14,858 bases of DNA from Acanthamoeba lenticulata. Its lineage: Eukaryota; Discosea; Longamoebia; Acanthamoebidae. Below are positions 1 through 8,404 of this stretch, in pieces. The stretch is taken from NCBI GenBank assembly GCA_002179805.1, contig NAVB01001074.1:1-14858 (forward strand). The letters run 5' to 3'. A program made the position numbers and the translations under genes. Under the pieces are notes generated by a model. That model ran no database searches. It saw only the letters and a list, made by a program, of their open reading frames with translations, and was not told where the DNA came from. The first letter of the stretch is position 1, and each line of letters starts with the position of its first letter.

Positions 1-137
1 CCGTCAGCTCCCCATGCCATCGCCATCGCCATCGGCAGCCCCCCATGCCGTGCCACGCCATCGCCACCGGCGCGGCAATATATTGGGGGGGGGGATGTGG
101 GGCTTTGCCTCTCATTGGGGGGGGAGGAGGCACGCAC
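1..137 (-). other. intron of the SRFR1-like gene running off the left edge
   Basis: After the coding segment ending SE at 138, the minus strand continues with a GTGCGT donor. It then holds a C-run and a GCCATC/GATGGC hexamer repeat (about 15-66). No conserved protein segment is seen. An AG at 6-5 could open the next exon, but there is too little sequence to judge. Confidence 0.5.
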
Positions 138-276
138 CTCTGAGAACTGACGCCAGCGGATCGGGATGTCGTAGAGGTCGCGCCAGGCAAACGCGTGCGG
201 CCGAGTCGTGAGCGATGACGCCTTGCCCGAGAGCTGCACCTCCTCGCCCGCCCACACGCGCCTGCCCGCACAGGAT

Positions 277-309
<33 letters not shown>

Positions 310-3300
310 TTCCCTGAGTGCCAACCAAGAGGACTAAAAAACAGATCCCCAGTGATTGATTGGCGGAGACGGCGTGCGCACCGGAGGACCTGCGCCAGTT
401 CGAGGATGGCGAACCCACAGGCGCGGTGCTGCCGCTGGTTGGGCACGTAGCCCGGGCAGTTGAGTTGGATCTTCTTCCCAAAGTCCACCGCCGCCTTGAT
501 GAGCGCCCCTAATTATGCCCCAATTGGGACCACACATACACACACATAGAGAGAGACATACACGGGTACGGGCCCGTGGGAGTGAGGCGGGGGCGAGGCA
601 CAAGAGGGGACATCCTCGTCAATCGGTCGGGTCAATCAATTAGGGGGGGAGGGGGGAGGCGAGGAGTACGGGCGGACTCGGATCGAAGAGTGTCGTCGGG
701 CGCCACGTCCGGAATCGATTGGTTGAAGGGCGGCTGGGACTTGTAGGTCATCAGCGTGGCCGGGTCGAGGCGCTTGCACCAGGCCTCCTTGAAGTACGCG
801 TTCAACGTTCTGGCCAATCGGAATATAAATCAATCAATAAATATCAGTAAAATAAGAGAAAATAGAAATATGTAAAATAGAAGAAAAAAAAAAACAAGCG
901 CGAGCAATGCTCTTCCCTTTGGGGGCGGAGGAGAGAGATTGAAAGAGAAGAAGAGGAGGAGGAACCGGTCGATGTTAAAGTGGGTGACGGGCTTGTCGAG
1001 GTGGTGGTGGGTCCAGAGGGCGACCTGTCGGTTGTACCAGGCCACGTGGTCGGGCTTCTCCCGGATGAGGACGTCGTAATCGGACACGGCCTCGCGGAAC
1101 CGCCCCTGTGCGCACGTGTGTGTTTAGTGCGTTGCCGTGCGGCGTGAGTCGGGTAAAGAGAGAAAGAGAGAGAGAGAAGGGGATTGGGGTTGGAGGGGAG
1201 GGAGCAAGTTGGAAGAGCGACGCACCAATCCATGCAGCACAACGCCGCGCATGAGGCGCGACTCCTTGTGCTTCCCGTCGACTCGAAGGGCCGCCGAGAA
1301 ATCGCTCAGCGCCCCCCTGAGACCCCCTCCCCGCCCACAACCAAAAAACAAAAACGCACACGCAGGAAGCGCCGTTCGTGTTACAACGGGTGGTCATGGT
1401 GATCGCGATCTCTCCTCTTTCCAGCCCCCCCCCCCAAATCCCCGAATACATCCCAATCCCAAAGCAGAGAGAGCCCCTCCCCCCCAAATTCTTTCCCGGC
1501 TTAGGGGCGAGGAGAGGAGGCCCACGATCGTACGAGTGATCTCCGGCGCTGAAGCGCGCCAGACCGCGCAAGTGGAAGGCGTGCATGTAGTTGGCGTCCA
1601 CCCCGAGGGCCTTGGCGAAGTACTTCTCCGCTTTCACTGCAGTTCTCCCCCGCGGGGGACGACCGTGAGGCCCGGGTCTCGAGATAGAGAGAGAGAGAGA
1701 GAGGGAGAGGAATACCATCAAGGAGGTTGAAGCAGAGAAAGAGAGAAAGAGAAGAGACAAAGAAGCGATGAGGGAGGGAAGGAGGGAGGGGGTTAGAGTA
1801 CACGAGTTGCCAAAGTCGCGGTAGGCCTGGCCGATGTTGGCAAAGGCCTCCTTGAACGCGGGATCGAGCTCGAGGGCGCGCTTGTGGGCTTGGATGGCTT
1901 CGTGCGGCCGGCCCAGGGTGTTGAGGCACAAGCCCAGGTGGTTCCACGAGTGCTTGCCCAGAGCATCGATTGCCGTCGCCTTTCGGAAATCTTCCGCGGC
2001 CCGCCTGTAGTTGCGCTGCACAACGCGCGCGCAAGGAAGCCGATCGAGGCCGGCCCGCAAGGTGAGCGCCTGCGCCGTCGTAATCGAGGCCAATGTTGGG
2101 TCACTGCTGCGCGCACCAGTTTGTAGTGGATGAGGCCACGCTGGTGGAGGGTGTCGGCATCGTTGGGGGCAAGCTCCGCGGCGCGGGTGAGATCAGCGAG
2201 GGCCTCACGATCCTGGCCCAGCGCGGCTCGTGACTGGCCTCTTCGCTTCCACGCGTCCATGCACGACCCATCGATGGCGATGGCCGCGCTGAACTCCTCG
2301 ATGGCCTGCACGCGCGTGTGAGTACCGCGCCACCAGCATGCACATGCACACCACACACACAGAGGCGGAGGCAGCTGTTAGCGACGTGCCCTGGGCAACA
2401 AGCCGGAGAGGGCGTAGGCAGTGCCGCGACCGAGGTAGGCGGCGACGAGCTTGGGGTTGAGTCCGATGAGGACGTTGAAGAGCTTGATGGCCTGTTCGAA
2501 GGCGCCCGTGTTGACGTGGAGATAGCCCAGCGCGATCTTTTCGTCCAGCATCCGATCGCCCGAGCCGTGCTGCACCAGGCCCTGCGCCGCGAGGATCGAC
2601 GACACTTGGGCCACGCTGGCCGTGGTGGTGGTGGCGGCTCCTCCTCCTACACTCTGCTGTGCAGCCGACAAGCGGGCAGCCGTCAGGAGTCTGCCCCGGC
2701 GGCACGTGCCAGGCTGGGCGGGGATGGGGGGGGATGGTGGTTGACCTGCGCTGTCGGGGGTTTCTGAGCGACTCCGGTCTTGGGTGTCGGCACGACGGGC
2801 GAACCAGACGCTTGCGGAGGGGTCCCTGCAGTCGACGCTAGAGCCGCGGGCGGGGACGTGGGCGTAGCACCAGACGACGCTGGAACGGTGGTGGGTGCTA
2901 GAAATGCAAGTGCGCGAGTGGCAGCAGCAGCAGCAGCAGGAAGGAGAGAAGGACACGTAGGCGCGCATCAAGTGTCATGTGGGGCATATGTGTGCGCACG
3001 CTCAGTACGGAGAAGAAGAATAAGCAGGAGAAAGAGGAGGAGGGGCGGCCATGCACCGGCTGGCTTGGCCGGAGGGGTGGGTGTCGACGCGGCAGCAGGC
3101 GGCGTAGCCGCGGGAGCGGCCGGCGAAGCCGACGGATGGAGTTCGCAGTGGAGCTGGAAGAGCACTTCCACGTCCGCAGTGTGGTCGGCCTTATCCAGAC
3201 CCGCCCGCCACGCAGCCTCGGCCTCGGTTCTTTTGTTCATCGCCAGCAGCGCCTTGCCTAGTGGCCCGAGAGGCAAGTGAGGTGCACCCGCGCTTGAGAT

Positions 3301-3676
3301 TGTAATCCCAATCACGCCACAGAGCGGCACTGCGCCACCACAGCAGAGACGAGCACGCACATACCCCGGAGGAGGTAGGCACGCGAGTTGGTGGCCGCAA
3401 GGCGCAAAGCAGCGTCGCAGTCGGCCAGGCATTTGCGGTAAAGCCCCAGCCTCAGGTAGGCCGCAGCCCGGTTGCTATGCATAGAGAAAAGAAAAGAAAG
3501 TAGGGCTGAGTGACACGACACAGCCGAGATTAACTTCGGCTGTGCACGAGTGCAAGGTACCAGTGCAGTGTGGCAGTCTGGCTTCCCGCCTCTATTGCGG
3601 CCGTGTAGAGAGCAACGGCATTGGAGTGCTTTCCCTGCAGAAAAAGTGTGTGTGCCTCTTGCACCTTGGCCTCCAT
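138..3676 (-). CDS. SRFR1/TTC13-like TPR-repeat protein (3' end beyond window)
   Basis: Spliced minus-strand gene. Phase-consistent exons: 3676-3561, 3474-3365, 3257-3057, 2897-2746, 2656-2390, 2305-2117, 2015-1802, 1636-1534, 1316-1226, 1105-966, 809-670, 508-382, 261-138, giving 658 residues so far. Two or three TPRs (residues about 1-115) precede an Ala/Pro/Thr-rich linker (about 118-200). A second TPR array (about 225-500) follows, with 34-residue spacing kept across introns. The C-terminal part carries FKEAWCKRL, CPGYVPNQRQHR and FAWRDLYDIPIRWRQ. From memory of the family, these and GRGTAYA and AWKRRGQ resemble plant SRFR1, a TPR protein that restrains immune-receptor signalling, and its animal relative TTC13. 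A scaffold role is inferred; no enzyme motif is seen. The start is the ATG at 3676, just after a pyrimidine-rich AG, so a 5' UTR intron or an upstream in-frame ATG (3787) is possible. The 2389-2306 intron seems to start with GC. The gene continues left of base 1. Confidence 0.82.
277..310. repeat. (GT)n(GA)n microsatellite in an SRFR1-like intron
   Basis: About nine GT units run into about eight GA units on the plus strand. The tract lies inside the 381-262 intron, so the sense strand reads (CT)n(CA)n. Confidence 0.9.
1683..1755. repeat. (GA)n polypurine tracts in an SRFR1-like intron
   Basis: Two GA/GAAA-rich tracts sit in the 165-nt intron 1801-1637. They read as CT-rich on the sense strand. 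Similar but less regular tracts occur at about 930-960 and 1158-1178 in other introns of this gene. Confidence 0.85.
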
Positions 3677-3785
3677 CTGCCTGGAAGAAAAAATAAAGTG
3701 GTGTTTAAAATTGTTGAAAGGGGGAAAGAAGGGAAAAGATCCGTTGGGCAAAAAGACTTCCAAACAGAAACGAACCGCCAGCAAC
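3677..3785. promoter_or_regulatory. short bidirectional promoter region
   Basis: 109 bp separate the chosen ATG of the minus-strand SRFR1-like gene (3676) from the ATG of the plus-strand EF-hand gene (3786). The stretch is AT-richer than the flanks, with TTTAAAATTG at about 3708-3717 and purine-rich plus-strand sequence. It must contain both 5' ends unless a 5' UTR intron exists. On the minus strand TTATTTTTTCTTCCAG at about 3698-3683 looks like a 3' splice site just before the ATG. No TATA box can be assigned firmly. Confidence 0.5.
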
Positions 3786-4901
3786 ATGGGCTTGGCGCAA
3801 TCGATCAGCGCGAGTGAGGTGGCTCAACGTTCACAAGTCTCTATAGAGGAAGCCGAGGAGCTGCTGGCGGCTTTCAGAAAGTTTGGCGGCAATCCCATCG
3901 GCTTGGAGGTGTTCAAGCAGGCGCTGCAGGAGGTCAAGCATCTTTACGACTCGCCTGCTTTTACGCCCGAGGCTGCCGAGCTCCTCTTCCAGATCTTCGA
4001 CACGACTCACGACGGATTGCGTATGTGCTTTCTCTTTATTTTGTTCTTCTGCAGTCTCCTCTTTGCATCTTTGCTGAGTTGTGAGCAGTCGATCCCTACG
4101 AGTTTGTGGTGGGCTGTTCTATCGTAGCGACGGGCAGCCCCGAACAGAAGGCGGAGTGTACATACGTCCCTTCTTCCTCCCAGCTGGGGGTTGGAGAATG
4201 GCCCCCATTCGCTGTGCTGACTTTGTCCTGGCCTCCCAGTGGTGTTCAAGTCCATCGACAGGCGATCTCGCGGTTTCATCACGCGGGTTGGTGCCTTTCT
4301 GCCATCGCTCTTTGTTCGTGCTGCCATCTCACCGAGACACCCACGCCATCGGCACAGGACGACCTCTCGAGCTACGTGGACCACATGCTTAATGTGGGCG
4401 AGAAGCTATTCACCCAGAAGGCCTTGCCGCTCGTCCCCGTCCGCCTCGGCGCCGCCCATGAATATGTATGTACCATACTGATGAGCCAGGCCCCAAACTC
4501 GTTTCTCCGTTTGGCGCGTGCCTTAACATACGCCACGTGCTGTGTTGTGCACACATTGTTGTTGTTGTTGTTCTCTCTTGGCCAGAGGATGCGCTTCAAG
4601 GAAATGAAGAAGGAGATCCAAGAAGAGATCCTCAACAACACCTTTGCCATCGGCAGTGGAGGCAAAGTGACTCTCGAAGAATTCGTTACGGTATCTACGC
4701 CCTCCCTTCCATGTGGCTACTAGCAATGTCGCGGTCCAACAGTTCGTGATCCACGATTTGGGGGGGGGGCGCTGACAGGCGGCCAAGGCCAACAATGAAG
4801 CCGTCAACGCATTCCTGCACCCGTACGAGCCCCTCCAAGAGATCGTGGACGAAGCTGTGGCCGAGATCCACCGCGAACTGGCGCCCAAGCAGGACCCGTG
4901 A
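3786..4901 (+). CDS. EF-hand calcium-binding protein, NCS/calcineurin-B-like
   Basis: Six exons with matching phases: 3786-4020, 4089-4157, 4240-4286, 4358-4465, 4586-4690, 4779-4901, giving 228 residues. The N-terminus MGLAQSIS has Gly2 and Ser6, a plausible N-myristoylation signal as in neuronal calcium sensors and calcineurin B relatives. One loop is canonical: residues 72-83, DTTHDGLLDPYE, with Asp at 1, 5 and 9, Gly at 6 and Glu at 12; it spans the first intron. A second (DRRSRGFITRDD) and a third near GSGGKVTLEEF keep the EF-hand shape but lack most ligand side chains, so probably one Ca2+ site works. Length and spacing fit the NCS/CBL/CNB superfamily; the partner is unknown. The 3' flank has four AATAAA motifs from 5047. 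The gene is divergent from the TPR gene and convergent with the TMEM184 gene. Confidence 0.82.
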
Positions 4902-5046
4902 ACCTGGTTTCCTCCGCCCCTGCTTTTCTTTTGGCTGGCCATCGCAGCAAAAAGCCACAGGGGCCGGGACAAACGAATGTGCTCATCGCCATGAACACAC
5001 CTCCATTGTCATCTTTAGTCGTGGTACACAGTCACGATCGTGCAAT

Positions 5047-5074
5047 AATAAATTAATAATAAATAATAAATAAA
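5047..5074 (+). terminator. clustered AATAAA polyadenylation signals
   Basis: Four AATAAA hexamers begin at 5047, 5058, 5065 and 5069, about 146-173 nt after the EF-hand stop codon. They are correctly placed and oriented for its poly(A) signal. Confidence 0.65.
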
Positions 5075-5122
5075 TAAGGGCCCTCCACAATCGAGGCGGC
5101 CGCGGAAGTATTCGGGGTGCGC

Positions 5123-5170
5123 CCCACCACCACCACTGCCACCACCATCATCATCACCCATCATCATCTC
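5123..5170. repeat. CAC/CAT trinucleotide-rich repeat
   Basis: Imperfect CAC and CAT triplets in the spacer between the two convergent genes. No open coding context. Confidence 0.7.
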
Positions 5171-5270
5171 TGGTGTCTCTCACATCTGTATGTACAGATC
5201 GCCCCTCGGGAGGGAGGGAACTGGCCTCTGGGCCTACTGACTCTCTCGGCCGAGTGATGATGCCTCACGA

Positions 5271-7754
5271 CTAGTAGTAGTGGTACTCGCTGCTGGGCTG
5301 CTGCTGCTGCTGCTGCTGTTGGGGCGGGGGGTTGCCGCTCGGTGCCGGGTAGTAGGGGTAGGCCTGCGGCGGTGCGGAGGCTTCCCGCTGGGCTTCGAGG
5401 AGGCTCTTCTCGATCTTTTCGCGCTCGGCGCGCAAGAACCGCTTGTCCTTGACGCGCGGGTCAAAGGTCGTAACAACCTCGATCACAACGTCCTTGATGA
5501 GCAGCACATCGAGCAGATTCGCGACAAACGAGTTGAGGTTCTTGAGGGGCGCCTTGATGAAGATCACCTTGGAGGTGTCGCCTGCGCGTGTGGCCGTTTA
5601 GAGCGAACGTGAGCGAAAGAGGTAAAGCCAAGAGAGAAAGAGAGAGAGAGAGAAAGAAAGAGAGGTCTGGGGAGCTCTCGCAAGCCGTGTAGCGCTTTCC
5701 CAACACGTACGGTAGGACTCGTGGCCAAAGACAAAGATGTGGGAGATGGCGATGCCGAGCATTTCAACGCAGATCAGCCAATCCTGGAGGGCGACCGCGA
5801 GCTCGTCGACGGAGAAGGTATCGTTGCCCTTGAGCCACCCAAAGTGCACACACACGGAGATGATCACGCTTTGCCTGCAATCCACCCCATCCATGTCCCC
5901 CATCCATATCACCACCAGATACAAAAATTGGCGTCAGGCTTTTGGATTGGGGCGGGCCAATGCTCATTGTCGTGGGGATGGCCACGATGACGGCAAAGAG
6001 GAAGACAGGAGGAGGGGAGGAGGAGGAGGGGTTGGGAGCGGGGCGCGTACCAGAAGGCGAAACCGATGATGGCCTTGATGCAGAGGAACTTGGGGATTGG
6101 CCGGAACGGCTGGAGCTCCTTGGCCACGGCGTGGTAGAAGAGCATGAGGGTGTACATGGCCAGCGTGATGCACAAGTTCTGGATTACCACCACCCAGAAG
6201 TAGCCTGCCGTGGGCGAGAAGGTGCCCTCGTGGTACACTTCGAGCCACTCCATCACGATCTGGTTTGCGGCGCGGAGAGTCGTGTGTGGAAACAAATATA
6301 TATTGTGAGCCTCCTTCCTTGTAGTCGACAGCGAAAGAAGAAGCACGGAATGCCAATAATCGAAAGGGGGAAAACATTATCTATGTACAAGAAAAAAAAA
6401 GAAAAAAGAAAAGAGAGAAAGAAAGGAATAAGTACCACGGAGAGGGCGAGCAGGGGCTTCATGATGACAAACTGCATGATGCTCCTCTTCGTCCACTTGA
6501 GGAACTTGCTGCAGATGAGAAAAGAAAGGGGAGAAAAAGTGCGCTCGTCTTGGTCAGAAAAGAGATCTTCCTCTGAGAGCTAGAGCATTGGAGGGAGGTG
6601 GCGACGTACCGACCAGGCCCGAAGAAGCCGCACTTGCAGGTGCAGCACGGACCGCAGCCGTCCCCGAGCTTCATTGGGGGCTTGGACTTGAGCACGTGGA
6701 TCACGCGCTCCTCGTCGGCCCACACCAAATGCGAGCCGACAAACTTCATGTCCGGCGACGCCACGCCCCCCTTGAGCGGCATCTTCTCTTGATTGCGGAC
6801 GAACTCTTCATCCTCCTCCTCGTCCTCGTCTTCGTGGCGGTAATTGGCTTCCTGTTGTTTTATTATAATTATTAGGAAAAATAGTTTAATAATGATTATT
6901 TTTAATTGTCGAGTTGGGATCCCACACTCGTAGGGATGGCTACCATCGATGGTTAAGGCCAAGGCGCAGAGAGGGAAGCAAGGAGGTAAGGAGGAGGAGG
7001 AGGAGGAGGAGGATGGGAGGGAGGCGCACATGATCTTCGTCGTGCTGATGCTCGTCTTCGTACTCGTTGATGAACGCCACGATCAGCACGAAGAACTGAT
7101 TTGTACAAAGACAGAGAGAACAAGAAAGGAGAAAAAGAGGGGGTGTCAGCAGGCACAAGAAAAGAGTCCAGCCAGACGCCCAACTCGGACCTGGTACAAA
7201 AGGAATGCCTCGTAGCTGCGCCAGAGCGGCCGAGGAACAAGAGAGCAGACGGTGGCACGAAAGGGACGATGAAGAAGGTGACGCTGTCAGCCACCGCGAA
7301 CAAAAGGAGGACCGCTTGTCGGTTAGGGAGAGTACCAGTCGCGGAAGAGGTCGATTAAGCTAGCGTGTTCGATGTACAGCAACGAGAACCAGCTGCATAG
7401 TGCGTAGATCTGCCAAGAACAAAAAAAGCGTAAGGTTTGACAAAACTAATCAAAAAATATGAAAGCGATACAAAAAATTTCGAAAGAATTATATATTTAT
7501 ATTAAATTTAGTTTCTGAAAAAAAAAGAAGAAAAGAATTTGATGGGGCACACGTACAGGCACCATGAGAATGATGCGAACAATAGAACGCTGCAGCTTTG
7601 GTCGGGTGTAGTTACGAAGGTGCTTATAAATGAGATGGAGGGAGAGGACAACGGAGACAACAACGCTCACGGCGGCCACCAAGTAGGTGATTCGTCGCGT
7701 GTCCCATTTCGTCAAGTCGAGGTCTTCTTTGATTGTCGTTGTAATGTTATTCAT
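5271..7754 (-). CDS. TMEM184/OSTalpha-family (DUF300) seven-helix membrane protein
   Basis: Nine phase-consistent exons: 7754-7557, 7409-7336, 7215-7191, 7095-7030, 6851-6610, 6508-6436, 6259-6051, 5874-5711, 5581-5271, giving 453 residues. Hydrophobic segments lie at about 24-43, 57-78, 92-111, 212-233, 245-270, 283-309 and 322-345. Family-like motifs, recalled from TMEM184 and organic solute transporter alpha, include RDCYEAFLLYQF, KPLLALSV, PIPKFLCIKAI, FWQSV and ALQDWLICVEM. Members are membrane proteins of the plasma or endomembranes, some tied to bile-acid or organic-anion transport; the substrate here is unknown. Between helices 3 and 4 lies a strongly acidic stretch (about 108-145) and a Cys cluster, CGPCCTCKCGFFGPG. 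The cytosolic tail is charged and ends in Pro/Tyr-rich sequence with eight Gln encoded by a CAG repeat. The start ATG at 7754 is the first Met of the hydrophobic N-terminal exon. Confidence 0.85.
5298..5321 (-). repeat. CAG repeat encoding Gln8 in the TMEM184-like tail
   Basis: On the minus strand one CAA and seven CAG codons lie near the C-terminus (residues about 438-445). This is an in-frame coding microsatellite, likely length-variable. Confidence 0.9.
5632..5664. repeat. (GA)n tract in a TMEM184-like intron
   Basis: GA/GAAA-rich tract inside the 129-nt intron 5710-5582. It reads CT-rich on the sense strand. Confidence 0.9.
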
Positions 7755-7849
7755 ATTCTACTTCCGGTAATGAGAATGGGGCGGTTCAATTTCTCCTTCA
7801 GGAGAATCGAAACTGGGCGAGAGAAAGAGAGAAGGAGCGCGAACTAGAG

Positions 7850-7870
7850 CAGTTGCGGAAGCAGCAACTG
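7850..7870. other. 7-bp inverted repeat upstream of the TMEM184-like gene
   Basis: CAGTTGC (7850-7856) and GCAACTG (7864-7870) are perfect reverse complements with a 7-nt spacer, about 100 bp upstream of the minus-strand start codon. It could be a paired binding site or chance. Confidence 0.4.
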
Positions 7871-7972
7871 TTTTCTTTCGCAGCAACGCCAGACTCTCGC
7901 GGAAGCCAACGGCGCCAAACGAGCCAACCGACGCTCCTTTTTTTCTTCTTTTCTTTTAAACATCGGCAATAC

Positions 7973-7978
7973 TTTATT
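7973..7978 (-). terminator. minus-strand AATAAA inside a short hairpin
   Basis: AATAAA on the minus strand, about 95 nt downstream of the stop of the open segment 8223-8073. It overlaps a perfect 7-bp stem (7965-7971 with 7975-7981, 3-nt loop). It would suit a short minus-strand transcript; there is no other evidence for one. Confidence 0.3.
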
Positions 7979-8072
7979 GCCCGACCCGGGCGCACGCTCC
8001 GGAGAGGCGACTTCTCCTTCGTGTCCCCCTCCCTCCGTGAAAGCACGAAAGCGGCGTCGCGGCACCATGCGC

Positions 8073-8223
8073 TTAGGCACGCCTCTTGGTCGTGCGGCAC
8101 GATTGCCCGGAGCCTGCCCGAGCAGCAGCAGCACCACTGGGCACAGCCCACTTGCTTGCCTCCTTGTACTCCTTCCCCCCCTCGGCCTGCAGCCTCCGGA
8201 GCAGCAGCCAGTTCCCAACGCCC
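8073..8223 (-). CDS. possible last exon of a small minus-strand gene (unrecognised)
   Basis: An open segment follows a good intron on the minus strand (AG/GTAAGC donor at 8309, TTATTATTAG acceptor at 8225-8224, 86 nt). It would encode about 50 residues ending EGGKEYKEASKWAVPSG, then an Ala-rich stretch and TTKRRA with a TAA stop. An AATAAA lies about 95 nt further on. I found no in-phase ATG upstream within 100 bp: the phase needed enters a TGA in the putative exon 1. The protein resembles no family I know. It may be a noncoding transcript or chance. Confidence 0.22.
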
Positions 8224-8404
8224 CTAATAATAATAGTAATAAAAAAACACACACACACACCACAAACAAACTAAAGCAGCACAGCAAAAGAGCAGCAGCC
8301 ACGCTTACCTCTGCCAAGCGGTGCGGTGTCAGTCGTCTGGCGACTTGCGGCCGCCGTTATTCGTGGGCTTTCTTACCAACGAGCGACCGGGCGAACTGAT
8401 GCAG

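Larger units (their letters stand above)
4902..5270. other. 3' intergenic region between convergent genes
   Basis: 369 bp hold the 3' flanks of the EF-hand gene (plus) and the TMEM184-like gene (minus). Contents: the AATAAA cluster at 5047-5074, a CAC/CAT-rich simple repeat at about 5123-5170, and nothing that looks coding. No AATAAA is seen on the minus strand for the TMEM184-like gene, so its cleavage signal is unassigned. Confidence 0.7.
7755..8404. other. spacer between divergent genes, coding content unresolved
   Basis: 650 bp between the TMEM184-like ATG (minus) and the first clear TMLHE exon (plus). It must hold the TMEM184 promoter and the TMLHE 5' end. It shows a hairpin (7850-7870), a second hairpin overlapping a minus-strand AATAAA (7965-7981), and a well-formed minus-strand intron (8309-8224) next to a short open segment. 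A plus-strand frame from ATG 8067 begins MRLGTPLGRAARLPGA, Arg-rich without acidic residues like a mitochondrial presequence. It then runs into low-complexity sequence, so its link to TMLHE is unproven. Confidence 0.5.

Noticed and set aside
1137..1730. 197-residue plus-strand open frame
   Set aside because: Antisense to TPR exons and introns, composed of Arg/Glu/Pro-rich repeat translation with no domain character.
975..2093. 372-residue continuous minus-strand open frame
   Set aside because: It contains true exons of the TPR gene but reads straight through introns with CT repeats and leaves the TPR frame. The spliced model explains the conserved parts better.
5123..5170. CAC/CAT repeat as a possible CRISPR or satellite array
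   Set aside because: Imperfect triplets without spacers or a long unit; an ordinary microsatellite.
7977..8399. Whole 140-residue plus-strand frame as TMLHE exon 1
   Set aside because: It runs through poly-A/CA low-complexity sequence and ends in a TGA before the conserved exon. Only a part of it could be coding.
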